This document shows positions 44,980 to 57,226 of a stretch of DNA of 64,000 bases, piece by piece. This DNA is from Gnetum montanum (Eukaryota; Streptophyta; Gnetopsida; Gnetales; Gnetaceae). The stretch is taken from assembly GCA_015680685.1 (NCBI GenBank), contig MNCI01027436.1:340260-404259 (forward strand), given 5' to 3'. The notes beneath the pieces are model-generated. The model was given only the letters and a program-made list of their open reading frames with translations. It searched no databases and was not told the origin of the DNA. Position 1 is the first letter of the stretch; the number at the start of each line of letters is the position of its first letter. The position numbers and the translations under genes are program-made.

Positions 44980-46872
44980 TCAATTGAGGCCCTAAGCTCT
45001 TTTAAGCTTTTGTTTTACACCTTTTTGTTTTGCACATTTTTGTTTTACAAATTTCTTTAACTTTTCTTATTTTTTTTACAACATTGTTTATACTTTTTCT
45101 TTTATTTGTGTGTGTATGTGTGTGTATTATCCATTTTTTTAGGTTTTGTCACGCAATAAGTGCTCTTAATAATGGTATGAACTATTTTCTATTGGTTGCC
45201 AATGTTTGGTTCTTACCTTTAAGTGATGATGTTGATACTAAGGTATGGTTCTTTTGATATAATAGGCAATGAGTCCACATCATCTATGTATCTATAGAAT
45301 TCTATGGTCTCTCTTGGCTTGGAACTGTACAGTCCCTTTATTCAAAATAATAAAAACTATCAATGAATCGGTGACTAGGCATTTCTCAAACTAAAGAAGG
45401 ACTCAAGGATTGAAAAGGGTGTGACTTTAAGGGGATTTGATGCATTTGTGTTGGCTATTCTCTTGAGTGCTTAGATGTTTTCTTCTTGAGTTTTCTTACC
45501 ATTCTAATGTTGCCACCTTATTGTGAAGCTAAGAAAATAAAAATAACAAAGTCTTTGCATGGTGTGGTTCTCACATATAAACATATACAAAAAATAGTGA
45601 GAATTCAAAGCACACCCCTTAGACGAAATAATCATTTGGGCTACAAGCACTGATTATGGGACTAAAATAAAAATGTTTCCTCTAACTAAGGCCCTTCTCG
45701 CTCCCTACCTTCTCCTCCCTTGTTTCATCGGAATGGTGGTGGCTCTTTGAGGGATGCATTCTTGTTATTTTAGGTGGATGGATTGGCTGAATGTATTAAT
45801 GCAAAGTCACTGGATGTGGTTTTTTTGAGGCTGGATTTGGAAAGGGATCTACTCAGTCATATTAATCATCAAATACATAAGGGGCTATACATCACCTTGT
45901 TCTTAGAACTCCATTCCATCCTCTTCTTCCCATCATTCTTTCTCCATTGTTCACCTCATTGCCGGTTGTATCATTAGTGTCTATTTCGGTTGATGCATTG
46001 TTTTCTTTTTGGTAAATTCTTGTCGATTTTAACTCTTGTTCCAAATGACATTCCCAGAGCCTACAGGCTCTTTGAATGTGGGTTTGTCAGGGCATTAAGG
46101 GCATAAGCCTGCTTTGGGGAGGACCCACTAGCATTCCTCTTGGGTGCATCAGTTAATTTCTTTCCCTTAAACATTTTTTCAATCAACCTTATTTTGTTCA
46201 TCTCCATCTTGACATCCATTTCATCGACGTTACAGTTGTCTCTTTTTCTCCATCTTTTCTTATTCCTTTTCTTTCTCCATTCTATCACTACCAAAGGTTC
46301 GCTCTTAGTCATGGGGGTCCTGACCCAATTTTTTCAATTTTCTCCCAACCCCTACACCTTCGGTAGTCACCAATATTATATCTCTAGAATCCGCAATCAG
46401 CCATACCACAACTCAGCCAATGGAACTTTCAACAAAGCAAGGTATTAACTACATTATGATTCATTTACCCTTGCTAATATAAGACTGTGTTGTGTGTGCA
46501 GATGGTAATCATACAACAAAGGATGGGATCTAGAGGGAACACTTGGAATGGATTGGTACTGAAGCAGTTATGCAAGGAACAAGATTGATGACACGCTTAC
46601 GGATGAACAACGAAAGGTGCAATCTTGCCGTTGGTAGCAACAAACTTCTTCTCTCTTCTCTATTTTCTCTCAGTTGCCAAATAAGGCCTGATGTCAAATG
46701 TATAAAGTGTTCACTCTTGTTGTCATGAACACTAGTTTTGTCATGTTTTGTAATGATGATCCGTTCACATGTCATCCCATTTACCATTTGTTCCATTCGA
46801 GTTAATAATCCCATACCTTTCCAATATTTTATAAGGAACTTGAGGAAAAGTTTTTATTCAGTCATGTAGGTA
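44980..46872 (+). other. Element C 3' noncoding region
   Basis: No gene is seen. It holds the blocks shared with B and D (TCTTTGCATGGTGTGGTTC at about 45552, ACACCCCTTAGACGA at about 45611, GGGAGGACCCACTAGCAT at about 46117). It also has an acceptor-like TGTGTGCAG before the ATG at 46502, a stub where B has its long ORF. A decayed polypurine tract lies before 46873. Confidence 0.65.
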
Positions 46873-47678
46873 TGATGGAACACGATATTGCATGGGCCAC
46901 GATATTGTATATGCAATATCGCATCAGCTGCAATATCGTGTCTTCCCCTGCGATATTGGGTACGCGATATCGCAGCATGCTGCCAAATCTATAAATAAGA
47001 GGCGGCTCTCCCTTATTTCACCATCTAGATCTAGATCGTAGCCAAACTCTTGTAGTTTTAGCATTCCAAAGATAGAATAATTCCCATGTGCCCATAGTAG
47101 GAGTCCCAAAGTGAACAGATCTTTATTTGAGCAAATATTGTACCTGAGCACACGTTTGTGTACAGAAATAAAGACAAAGTTTTGGATAAACCTTGTAGTA
47201 CATGGACTAAGCTAATGAGGATTTAATTACTATTGAATGTTTAAATGCTTTCTTAGGACTTAATCTCTTTCAACCCTCAACTCTCATAGTTAAGTGCATT
47301 CAGTACGACTGCTTCGAGCATGTGCGTTACGCTTGGTAATCCCAGTAACGAATAGCATTTGGTAATCCCAACAGTGTTGCATTGATTTAGGGTGTGAATG
47401 GAAAGTGGAAATGGATATTGATGCTAGGTTAATTAAAGCTTAGTTAGTTAAAGTTAAAGCATAGGCGATAAAAACATAAAAGATATAAAAATCATATACC
47501 TCAAACTTACTTAACCATACAATCGTGAAAAATACAAGTAAGTTTGGGAAGACAATGAATGATTAACCTTAGGTGTTCCATAAGGCGTGTAAGCACTTAG
47601 TCTACGGAGTTCGACCAGATCACGTGTGTAATGCTTGTATTCGTATGGTTGAGTGTAGGGGTACCTCGCCACTCATCA
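46873..47678 (+). repeat. Element C 3' LTR (806 bp)
   Basis: Begins TGATGGAACACG and ends GGTACCTCGCCACTCATCA, followed by the target duplication GTTTG. It matches the 5' LTR except for point changes, a deletion of about 35 bp near 47455, and an enlarged palindromic U3 array (46879-46985) with about six GCGATATCGC-type units. TATAAATA is at 46990-46997. Confidence 0.93.
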
Positions 47679-47683
47679 GTTTG

Positions 47684-48399
47684 TTTGCTTCTTTTTGCCT
47701 AATTTAGGCATGAGGCTTCACCTATAGCTAGTCACCAATGACATTCTTTCTTTCCTTGAATTGAGGTAAAGTTGGAGTTGAAGGTCGGCGCTCCCCTGAG
47801 CATAAATATATATATGTTGTTTGGGCAGGTTTGGGAGGTAGATGTGGCTGAGGATACAACAACTTTATCTAGAGTGATTTTTATCTTGCCATCACTTAGT
47901 TGATTCAAAATGACATAGGTAGTGGTCTAAAGGTAGCAAACTTAACTAAGTTTGCCTATTTACTAGAGGACACTATTTATTCCATCAAAGGCTAAAGTGA
48001 TTCATAAGTTTTTGGTGTAAATGTGCTATAACACTAAAGTTTTTCCAAGATGGAGAAAATGTTTTTTGGTGATTTATATGATTAAAAATGATATAGAAGG
48101 CATGGAGTGGATAATTGATCTTATCAATTAAAGTCTAATTTTTTGAGATAATCTCTTGCTGAACTCATTGATGAGGAAAGCCTACACGCTTTATTGGTAG
48201 AGTATCATGAGTGTATGCAAAGGAGGTGCAAAAAGCTTCAAAGTCATAAGTAGGCACTTCAAAATTATAAATCTCGGCTTTTACATAAGTTAATAATGAC
48301 ACTAGAAATAGTAGAAAAATCATTAGTACTTAATTCTTTGCAATTTTGTAATATCTCCTTTAAAAAATAAGAAAAAATGTCTCATTTGCATTCTCCCAA
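47684..48399. other. Spacer between element C and LINE remnant
   Basis: No gene or motif recognised. It may include the degenerate 5' part or ORF1 of the LINE that follows, but I cannot support that from motifs. Confidence 0.4.
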
Positions 48400-51300
48400 A
48401 TTCCTGTAGCTACTGTCATTGGGTTGACTACCATATCTCTGCATGTCTTTTTTTAGCAAAGAAAAAACAAGTAGCTAACCTTCCAAAAACCCATTTTGCA
48501 CCCACTCTCGAATCCTATCCACCATCTGAAACTTTCAAGTTTGGAGCCTCTTCAAAAAAAGCTTCAAAACCTTCCTCTTCATTCGACCCCTTAAGATACA
48601 AGTGCCCCAATCTAGTTCTCTCATAAAGGTTGCTTTGAAAGCACAAGTTACCCACTCAAAGTCATTCAAGGATTTATTTTTAAATGATGAGTTGGTGAAG
48701 GGGGTTGGAAGGAAAAGAGCTAAAGCATCTTCCACTACAGCTCTGCCTTTTTCTTCTCCACCCACGAACTCTTTTGATTTACCTATCATTACAAGTAACT
48801 CTTTTGCTATTCTTTCACAAACAATGGAAGTTGACACTTTGAACCCAAAATCATTTGATGTCCTCTTAGTTGAAATACCCTCTACTTCACCATGAATCTC
48901 TTATCTTGAAATGTTCAAGGCCTACCTGATAAGCTTCGATGTAAATGTGCAAGCAATTTTCTCTGTAGTTTAAATATCACTTTCAATTTTGTTCGTGTTC
49001 AAGAAATCAAGATTTCATCCAATCACTTATCTCTTTCATTCCATTAGTTTCTTCCCCACTCTACAATCCTTGTTACTTCTCATGACTGTGGAAAAGGTAG
49101 AGCAGTCATTCTTCTTTCAACTATTTGGAAAGACAAAATTATTCAATGTGGTTTTGATTCTAGCCACAGAGTTTCTTGGCCTATCTTCTCCTCTTGACAA
49201 GGACCCTTTGGTGTCTGTTCAATTTATGTCCCTAATGACTCTTAGAAAAGGGTCCATTTGTGACAGGAACTTGCCCATTCTCTTCCTTCTATCCCTTGGA
49301 TTTTAGGTGGTGATTTTAAAATGACAGAATTCTCTCATGATAAGCTAGGGGAAGTTTTTATTTCAACTCCCTCTTTGAGAGTATTAGTCATGGTCAAACT
49401 TTAAGAATTGATTCTATCTCTTAGATGGTGTTGAGGGTACTGCTAGTGGTCCCCTTCATTGATTCACTTGGAGTAATCTTTGTTTTGGGTAGGCTCATAT
49501 TTACAATTGGTTAAATAGGTTTTATTTCTCCACTCTTTCTTGCTGGTAGGTTTCTTTTGCTACTATTGTCCATCATCATGCAATCTTATCAGATCATTAC
49601 CCCATCACTATATCTATGTAGATCCACGGTAGTCATCACAAGCATAACTTCCATCTTTTTCAATTACACTATAACTATTTCTCTTCTCCTTCCACTCAAA
49701 ATTTTTTTTCAAATCTTTGGGAGAGGTGGGATGGATCCAATGATGGCTTAATGCTACTAGTAGGGTGATCAATTTTTCCTATTTTTATGGCAAGGAAGTG
49801 GCCTCTTGTGCTAAACAAGAGTATAACATTTGTTCCACCATTGATCACCTTACTGAGAGATTAGCTTAAGATCCCTTTAATACTCAAGTTTATGAGGAGT
49901 TAGCTAGAGCCCGCTCAATTTTCCAACATTGGGACATATACAAGGCACAAAGTACCTCAATTAAGAGTAGACTTACTTGGTTAAATATTCAAGATGAGCA
50001 TTGTAAGGAAATTTTCAAGTATCTTACTAGCTCTTCTCCTTCATCCTCTCTAGACAAACTTTCTAGAGATGGTACCACCATCACTGACCACAATAGTCTC
50101 CTTTCCTATATTAAGGAGCATTTTGAGGACTTATTTATCACTACCTTGATGGGTCTCTTGTCATTTGAGGTTGCTACGCTAAATTATCCTAGATTAGTTA
50201 ATTCTAACATGCTACAAATTTTAGAAGCTAATATTACTTAGGTTGAGCTTCAACAAGCTTGTTTTAAATAGAGCCCCGGGAAGGCCTCTAGTTATGATGG
50301 TTTTCTTGCTGAATTTTTTCAGAATCATTGGGATCTAGTTGGTGATGATATCTTTGAAGTTATCAGAGAGGCTACCCTTATCAATTCCCTAGGGCTAAAT
50401 TTAAATCTAGGGATTATTCATCTTCTTCCTAAATCAGGGGATCTTACTTGTATCTCCAATTAGTGACCCATTACTCTTCTTAATGTGGTTGAAAAAATTT
50501 GGTCTAAGTGCTTAGCCTTATGTTTGAATAAAATTCTTTGCCATATTATTTTTTTCCAAAAAATGGGCTTTGTCCTAGGATGATACATTTTAAACAATGT
50601 GGTCACTACTTGGGAAGGTCTTTAGTGGGTGGAGAATGATGACAAAAATATCCTTTTGATGAAGCTTGATTATCCAAAAGCCTATGACAATATTAAGTGG
50701 GACTTTATTATTGAGACCATGAATAAATTTGGTTTTGGTCCTAAGTTTCTTTATATGATGAAATGTTTATTCTCAGATGCTACTGTGAGAATAGCTTGGT
50801 ATCACTACTTCCTTATCTATTCATAGGTCAATGAGGCAAGGCTATCCTCTTGTCCCTTATCTCTTCATCATCACTATTGACTTCCTTTGTCATTAATTAA
50901 ACTTTGATATTCAGAATGAGGATCTCTATGGGGTTCATCTTTTTTCCACTCAATATCAGTTTCTTAATAAGCATTTCATCGATAACTCCTTTTTCCTCAT
51001 TCAAAAGATTGCTGCTAAGGTGCAGCATCTCTTCTCTTGGGAGTAAATATTTTGTTTATAGTTTCAACAATAAATATAGTCATTTACCCACCTTTAATTG
51101 GAAGCTTATTAAAGACCAAGATATCATGAAGATTTTAGAAATTCCCTTTTGGTTTAGAGGTCTTACTTCAGTTCTCTAGGAGCAAGTAATTTCTCGGATT
51201 CAAAGGAAAATTGAAAAGTCGCAGACTAAACCCTCACCCTTATGGGCAAGTACCTTGCCTATAAATACATTTTTGCTTTTACTTGTGTATTATTTCTTGT

Positions 51301-52300
51301 GCTAGGCTCCCTCCCATGCTGCTTATCAGAAATTGGAGCGATTATTTCTAGAATTTATGTAGTTGTCTAAAGCCTTTCAAAAAGGTTTTTATTATGTTTC
51401 TTGAAATGTTGTTACTCTTCCTAGGAATAAATGTGGTTTAGGTATTTTGAATTCTTTCAAAAAAGGGCTAACTTTAGTCGCCAAGTGGTTGGTTCAACAT
51501 CTAGATTTCCTTGACATCATTGGAAGTCTCCTCCAGCTAAGACTTCAACAAAAATGTCCCAAAATAAGCCCTTTTGGAAAGGTCTCGATCCCATTAACTA
51601 GATCCTCTCTCCCCATCCTATTGCCATTCTTGGATTCCATGTCTTCAAAAGAATTTGGAGGGCTTGGCAGGTGTTACACCATTATGTAAACTGGAATAAT
51701 GTCAAGCTCAATCCTACTCTTCTTTCTAAGCTTTACCCCTAGTGGTTATCCCTGTCACCTACTCATCTTGCCACTATGAATGCTAGGGTTACCACTAGGT
51801 ATTAGAAGGGAGTTATTTCCATTAGTTATCTTCATCTTGCAGATCAAATGGATTTCTTGGGAAGTGTTTGAAAATTTGTATGGGGCTTCCAAAGTGATGC
51901 ACCATTGCTTAGATTGAGTATATAATTTCATTCATCAATCCTTACAATTGGATATTTTAGTTTAAAGTATTTTTCATGGTCTCCACTGGACTAATGGGTC
52001 GACACTTCTACCTTATAAGCTACATGTCCTCCTCCAATTATTGCATGATTCCTCAATGGTCGGTCAACACTGTAACAGATCTTGGCACAAAAAAGAGTTC
52101 GGACAATTCTAGATCTCCCTCTTCAATTGAATTTGGAACCTTTCGACTCTTCCTAAAATTAAATAGTTTCTTGGTGTTTTCTCTGTCAAGACTTACCCAT
52201 TGGCAAATGCCTAGAATACATTGGGATTCATGCTCCTAAGTGGCCTCTCCGTGGTGAAATTAAAGATTTTTTCCATGTTTTTCATCTTTGCCCCTTGACT
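48400..52300 (+). pseudogene. LINE (L1-type non-LTR retrotransposon) remnant: endonuclease and reverse transcriptase
   Basis: An upstream frame at 48602-48895 may be the end of ORF1. The endonuclease begins near 48905 (NVQGLPDKLR) and includes SIYVPNDS and PSIPWILGGDF at about 49215-49315. RT runs about 50240-51180 with SSYDGFLAEFFQNHWDL, PITLLNVVEKIWSKCLAL, LLMKLDYPKAYDNIKWDF and, near 50970, FIDNSFFL in place of the catalytic Y/F-A-D-D. Further downstream come KLERLFLEF and KCGLGILNSFKKGLTLVAKW, typical of plant LINEs, and a zinc-binding RT-associated segment near 51980-52060 (LHWTNGSTLLPYK). Many stops and frameshifts, and the lost DD pair, make it inactive. No poly(A) tail was found. Confidence 0.85.
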
Positions 52301-52814
52301 CAGCATGTGTGGGGATGGGCTTCTAAAGTTATCCTGTTGTGTAAGCTTTCTTAAGACAACATTATGTTTGCCTTTTTGTCTACCACTTTTGCAAACTTCA
52401 ATTTTCTTTGCAAGGTCATTTGGCCCATTGTTCTATATTATATATGGAAGTGCAAATGTAATATAATTTTTTAGAGGACTAATTATTCAAACATTTAACA
52501 TCTAACTATTTCATAAAAATTGCAGATCCTACACTTTGTTCACTTCCAAATTACATCTCATATTTCAAAGCTCAAGTTGGACATTAATCAGTTGTTTCAT
52601 TTTTTGCAACCTTGGAGCAACCTTATGAATCCCAATAACCACAACACGATTTGCTTCCTAGGAGTGTTTCTTCATAATTCTGGGTGTTTTATGCTTCATT
52701 AGATTTTTTGCCAGTCGTTTCTAATCTTGTTCTTGGTGGATCCTTGAAAGATGATTAATCTCCATATTTTTTTCCTCCACTTTGAAATTGGTGGTTTGTA
52801 AGGATGTTCCCTTA
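52301..52814. other. LINE 3' end or spacer, no gene seen
   Basis: AT-rich sequence with short frames only. It probably includes the LINE's 3' end, but no poly(A) tract or target duplication marks the border. Confidence 0.35.
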
Positions 52815-52961
52815 TGTAACATCCCCAGTTTACTAAGTCCCTCTTTTCTATCTACATCTAGTTTAAATGTCTTGAAGTTGAATTTGTATTTTATGCGTCC
52901 AACACCCCCCCCCTCATTTACATGCTAAAATCTTCGCATTCAAAGGTAGGCTTAGATACCA
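52815..52961 (-). mobile_element. Possible miniature LTR-retrotransposon (TRIM-like) fragment
   Basis: Read on the minus strand: TGGTATCTAAGCC (52961-52949) resembles the initiator-tRNA-Met primer-binding site. About 35 bases later comes a run of nine G (52913-52905) like a polypurine tract, then TGTTGGACGCATAAAATAC down to GGGGATGTTACA (52904-52815), which has the TG...CA ends of a short LTR of about 90 bp. A primer-binding site so close to a polypurine tract is characteristic of TRIM elements. I could not find a matching second LTR on the other side, so the call is tentative. Confidence 0.35.
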
Positions 52962-53309
52962 TAAATTTCCTTTTTTTCATGAGCACACATTGATAAGACA
53001 TCCTACCCTTCCATGGTCATGATATTTAAGTGATGAGGATTGCATTGTTGGAGATAATAGCTCATTATTTTCTTGAATATTACCTTTATTGTATTCATTG
53101 ACAAGGGCACAATTTGAATTGAAATAAATCTTTGTAACAAAAATCCAATGTAATCTTCAATGTGCTGTAGTACTTGAATAGAGCCGTTCCTGAACCAAAA
53201 TGACCCCAAAATGACCTTAGCAAAATATATACATCTCTTTCTATGTAGAATGTTACTATTAGACACTTTTAGCCACATGCTTAAAAGGTAATTATAATTT
53301 GGTAATTGT

Positions 53310-55159
53310 TGATGCGTAAATTTTGGACACATCAACACCTGAAAAACTCGTTTAGGGAGACTATTATCTAGGGCACCTCCTATATGGGTACGGGAACCTT
53401 GGAATAGTCTTAGCTAGTAGGGAAATGTGACATTTTGTGATGTATAAAGATGTTGGTAAGTTAAATAATTTTAACAAGGAAATATAAAAGGTAGTTTAAG
53501 ATAATTTTGATAGAAAAACAATCGTTTGCTTTTTAAATTTTCAACAATAAAACTTATGTATCAATAAAACATGAAATTAAAGTAGGAAATAGCTAATAGC
53601 TTGGATAGGATTAATTCGAGTTTTGAAGTAAAATGGGTTCTATGTTTAATCCACAACTCAAAGATAATAGTTCAGTTGTAGAAATATAAAATGACAAAAT
53701 GAAATGATGACTTAGCTCCAAACAAGCACAGATGGAACGACTTTTGGTTTAGCTTTGCCTACCAGTGCTTGCAAGAAGCACACTTCTAATGAGCTTGCAA
53801 ACTCTGATCGTTGAATCTACCTATTACTCTAACTCGAGCTGCCTCTAGGAGAGCCACCGAATAGGCAACAAAAGTAAGAGAGAACCCTTGGATTTTTCAT
53901 CATGAATCCACTTGGAAAAAACCACACCACCGTAGCTAGCTTTCTTCTTTCTCCCCCCATCCTCTTTCCTTGCAAAGGAATTTATAAGGATTAGTCTAGC
54001 ACATGAGGAGCCACCATCCATGTGTAATGGCCATGGTAATTACTACCTATGTGTAACATCCATTGTAACATCAACTACCACCACCTATGCATAACATCCA
54101 TTGTAATATCCACCGATCACATGTAGATATGACAACGTCCATCATTGCCCATGCACAGCAAATAGTAGTTATAGCAACAGGGGTACACAGAATGGCTACA
54201 TGAGCCTATCATGTGAAGAAACTAGTTGTACAAGGAAATGTGTCATTAGAATCACATGCCCCCATCAATGTAAGAAATGACTAGGAACCATGCCTCATTA
54301 CCCACGTAACATCCACTACAGAAAAATGGCAATCTCCATCAAGGTAACATGTAGGAAACATTTGCAGTTGCGTGGTCAAAGAACATTGTTGATGGAGTGG
54401 CACATCCACATTACAGTACCAATGTCCAAGTTGTAGCTCCATTACTGCCATAAATCCTCAGCGTGCATTCCTGTTACTGCTGCAAAAACAAAACCAGAAA
54501 CAAGAAAACATAATACCAATATAGATCAAGGAATTGGATTCTTCAACTACCACCACATGGTTGCCCAATGACAAAACCTGCACCTTTGGTTCGAGTCTTT
54601 CACAGTAATGAGAGTGTGAACAATTCAACACAATTCCATCTGCAACTGCAACTAATCAGCATTGGAATGTGGTGGAGAATATTCCTAGAAGAAACAAACC
54701 ATGCAAATGTGGTTGCTAAGTTGCCCTTGCATGCATTCCATAGTTGCAATACCATTACTTTCATTGTTTTTGAATTTTTTATATATCTATTTTATTCCTT
54801 CCATGTGTTTTTATGTGATATATGATTTACTAATTCTTTGAATTTGATGTGGTGATGTCCACCAATAATGATGTAATTTCCATCTGAGTCTTTAGTACAT
54901 TGTTTCTAAAGACTTTTCAAAATAGCAACAATCTATTTTCCATTGGAAATCTTAGTTTATGATTTCAAATAACCTTTATAAACAAAGTTGGTATTACATT
55001 CTTTTATTTTATTTTATCAGCTTGAAATAAATATGTTATGGATATGAGTAATGAAGAACACAAACTCATCTTTCTATAAATCTATTATACTAGACCTAAT
55101 GTGATTAAAATAATTAATGAATGTCCTTGTGCCTAGCATGGGTGATGTTGACATTAACA
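53310..55159 (-). repeat. Element E 3' LTR (about 1.85 kb)
   Basis: Closely matches 59718-61540 along its length, for example AATTTTGGACACATCAACA, TTTAACAAGGAAATATAAAA and TTGTGCCTAGCAT. In element orientation it starts TGTTAATGTCAACA after a polypurine tract and ends TATGC/ACGCATCA. It contains short frames (such as 54568-54825) that are not conserved and are not called as genes. Confidence 0.85.
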
Positions 55160-55169
55160 CTTAGCCCCC
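55160..55169 (-). promoter_or_regulatory. Element E polypurine tract
   Basis: Minus strand GGGGGCTAAG directly abuts the TGTTAATG start of the 3' LTR. This is the usual place of the plus-strand primer. Confidence 0.65.
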
Positions 55170-56779
55170 AAACTTTTAATTGCATAGAAGTGCAATAGTA
55201 GCAAAACCATAGAAATTTTAAAAGTGGATGCAAAAGACAAGGAATCAAAAGGTCCCAAAACACTGACAAATTGAAATTCAAAAGCAAACTATACCTATCT
55301 AAGCATAATTAAAATGACCATATAATTAAGAGAGCACTAAACATGTGCCATCTAACCCACCACCTTGTTTAACTAAGATCTAAACATATACTCTTTATAA
55401 ATAATAATTTTAACTATATATATATAATATATATAATTAAGATCTCATTTCCAATGATCCCAAAGGTAAGAGTCATTAGTATAGAGGACAAGATTAAGCA
55501 TAGGACTTATACTAACTTTATGAGGACATGCTTCGTTTAGACCATAGCTAACCAAAACTTACAGATTTTTCCTTAGTTTTTTTTCTTTTTTAACATTTAG
55601 AAAGGAAATGGGTGAAAAGAATAAGGAAAAATGAGGAAAATTAGGAAACGGAAAGGGAATATTTGGGTTTCTCTTTTTTGAATTTTGGGAGGAATAGTTT
55701 TAAAAGGGGAATGGAGGCTAGGGTGAGAATTGTTGTTGAACCCCATGATGCTTAAGAACTTATTATATTGCCAATGAACATGGTCTTCATTGTTTTTTTG
55801 GGAAATGTTGCTTATGGTGCACTTCATTCTTAAGGTAAGAATTCCAACACAAGTCTGGTTGATTAGCTACATTGCTAAAGAACACGGTCCTTTTGGAAAC
55901 TTTGCTCATGTTGTAGTTCAACCTTCGTGCATGTGTCTTTTCAATTATAATCTAGATGGCATCATAGAAGGTCTCCTAGGTGGCCAAGGGTTCTCAAGTG
56001 GAGAGGAACACACTTCACCTTGTTGCTCATAGGATAGCTATGGATTATCACACTTGAGGGCTAGGGATTACGATAGAGAAAATAGAATTTTCTAAAGTTA
56101 CCTAGTGATTGTAGCTAACCATTTTTCAACTTCACATATTCTACATTTACATGATCATGATGATAACATGATATGCTAGCATAAATCCTATCTTCCATAA
56201 TCCAACATAACTAATAAAACTAAAACCTTGAAATAGATTGGGAAGAATCATAGCATTGTTGAAATATATCATATAAAAGAGATTTTATATAATAGTAATA
56301 TGATATATCATATAAAGCATTATACTTGCATTATTTTCAATTGGTGTGATGATGACCCAATGCCTAGTAACTCAAATGATCATAATGATTACTAAAATTG
56401 TATGAAAAGCACAAATCAAACCAAAACCAATATGCTAAGAAAGAGATGATGGAAATGCAAAGAAAATATGTAGATGCAACTATATACAAATGAAATGCAT
56501 GGTGAAAGGGAAGAAAGCATGAAACTAGGATTCTACCAGGTGTCCATGTGGGGCACATGAGTAGAAATGCTTTAGATGAAATGTATTAAAATTTCTATTT
56601 AATTTGTATCCTTACAAATAAGCAATTTTGTACACATTGGGGTTTAAGACATCTACAACTTGGCATGGGCTTGACCACATAGGAGAAAACTTATTTTGAG
56701 GACTTGTTTGACCAAATGCTCTATCTCATTTTAGGACTAGATATTATATTTTAAAGACTTGTATATTTCTTATCAAACC
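55170..56779. other. Element E internal region without recognised coding sequence
   Basis: About 1.6 kb between the RT remnant and the 3' LTR, where the rest of RT, RNase H and integrase should be. I find no integrase or RNase H motif on either strand. It may be 3' noncoding sequence left after deletion of pol. Confidence 0.5.
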
Positions 56780-57010
56780 ATCTTTTAAAAATTTGTTGAT
56801 GATTAAGGTTACAAAAATCAATACATACTCATTTTATAACATGCACTATATTTGATGTCCAACTTGAATATTTCACAAGATAAATAATTTCAGATTCTAA
56901 AATTTTATCAATTTCTTCTTTTGTCCAAGTTTTAATCTTAGGTCTAACAAGTCTAAGTTTTTGTAAATCATCAAATAAATCTTATCTAGTTGCTATTTTA
57001 GGAGAGATTT
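56780..57010 (-). pseudogene. Element E reverse transcriptase, N-terminal remnant
   Basis: The minus strand reads LFDDLQKLRLVRPKIKTWTK, then EEIDKILESEII, LVKYSSWTSNIVHVIK and, after a stop, VCIDFCNLNHQ. This matches the start of gypsy RT up to the C-x-D-F-R-N-L-N motif. The protein homology stops there; the catalytic D-D box and everything after it is missing. Confidence 0.75.
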
Positions 57011-57226
57011 TATTTGAAAAATATGACATCTTTGATATAACTTTTTCATTAATTTGAGAAACTTTAAAACATTGATCACTAAATTCTTGAATATGATTGT
57101 CATCATCAAAAATTGGAAAGAAAAGATATTATTTGGAATAGAATAAGAGTTAACCTTTTTAATAATAATTTCAGAATCCTAAGCATTGTGTTTAAAAGAA
57201 ATATCTAAAGTAGTGGCCATTTGAGC

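Larger units (their letters stand above)
37760..47683 (+). mobile_element. Complete Athila-like Ty3/gypsy retrotransposon, element C
   Basis: Two LTRs (37765-38553 and 46873-47678) enclose a primer-binding site, gag, protease, RT, RNase H, integrase and a 3' noncoding region, in Ty3/gypsy order. The 5-base target duplication GTTTG is seen at 37760-37764 and 47679-47683. All coding parts contain stops, so it cannot move by itself. It is the reference copy for the truncated relatives B and D. Confidence 0.92.

Noticed and set aside
52815-52961. Cassandra-type TRIM carrying 5S rRNA sequence
   Set aside because: No 5S rRNA internal promoter sequence is visible in or near this fragment.
54568-54825. 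Small gene encoded in element E's LTR
   Set aside because: The equivalent frame in the other LTR (61028-61231) is a different length and sequence at its end, and there is no known domain. Chance frame in noncoding LTR.
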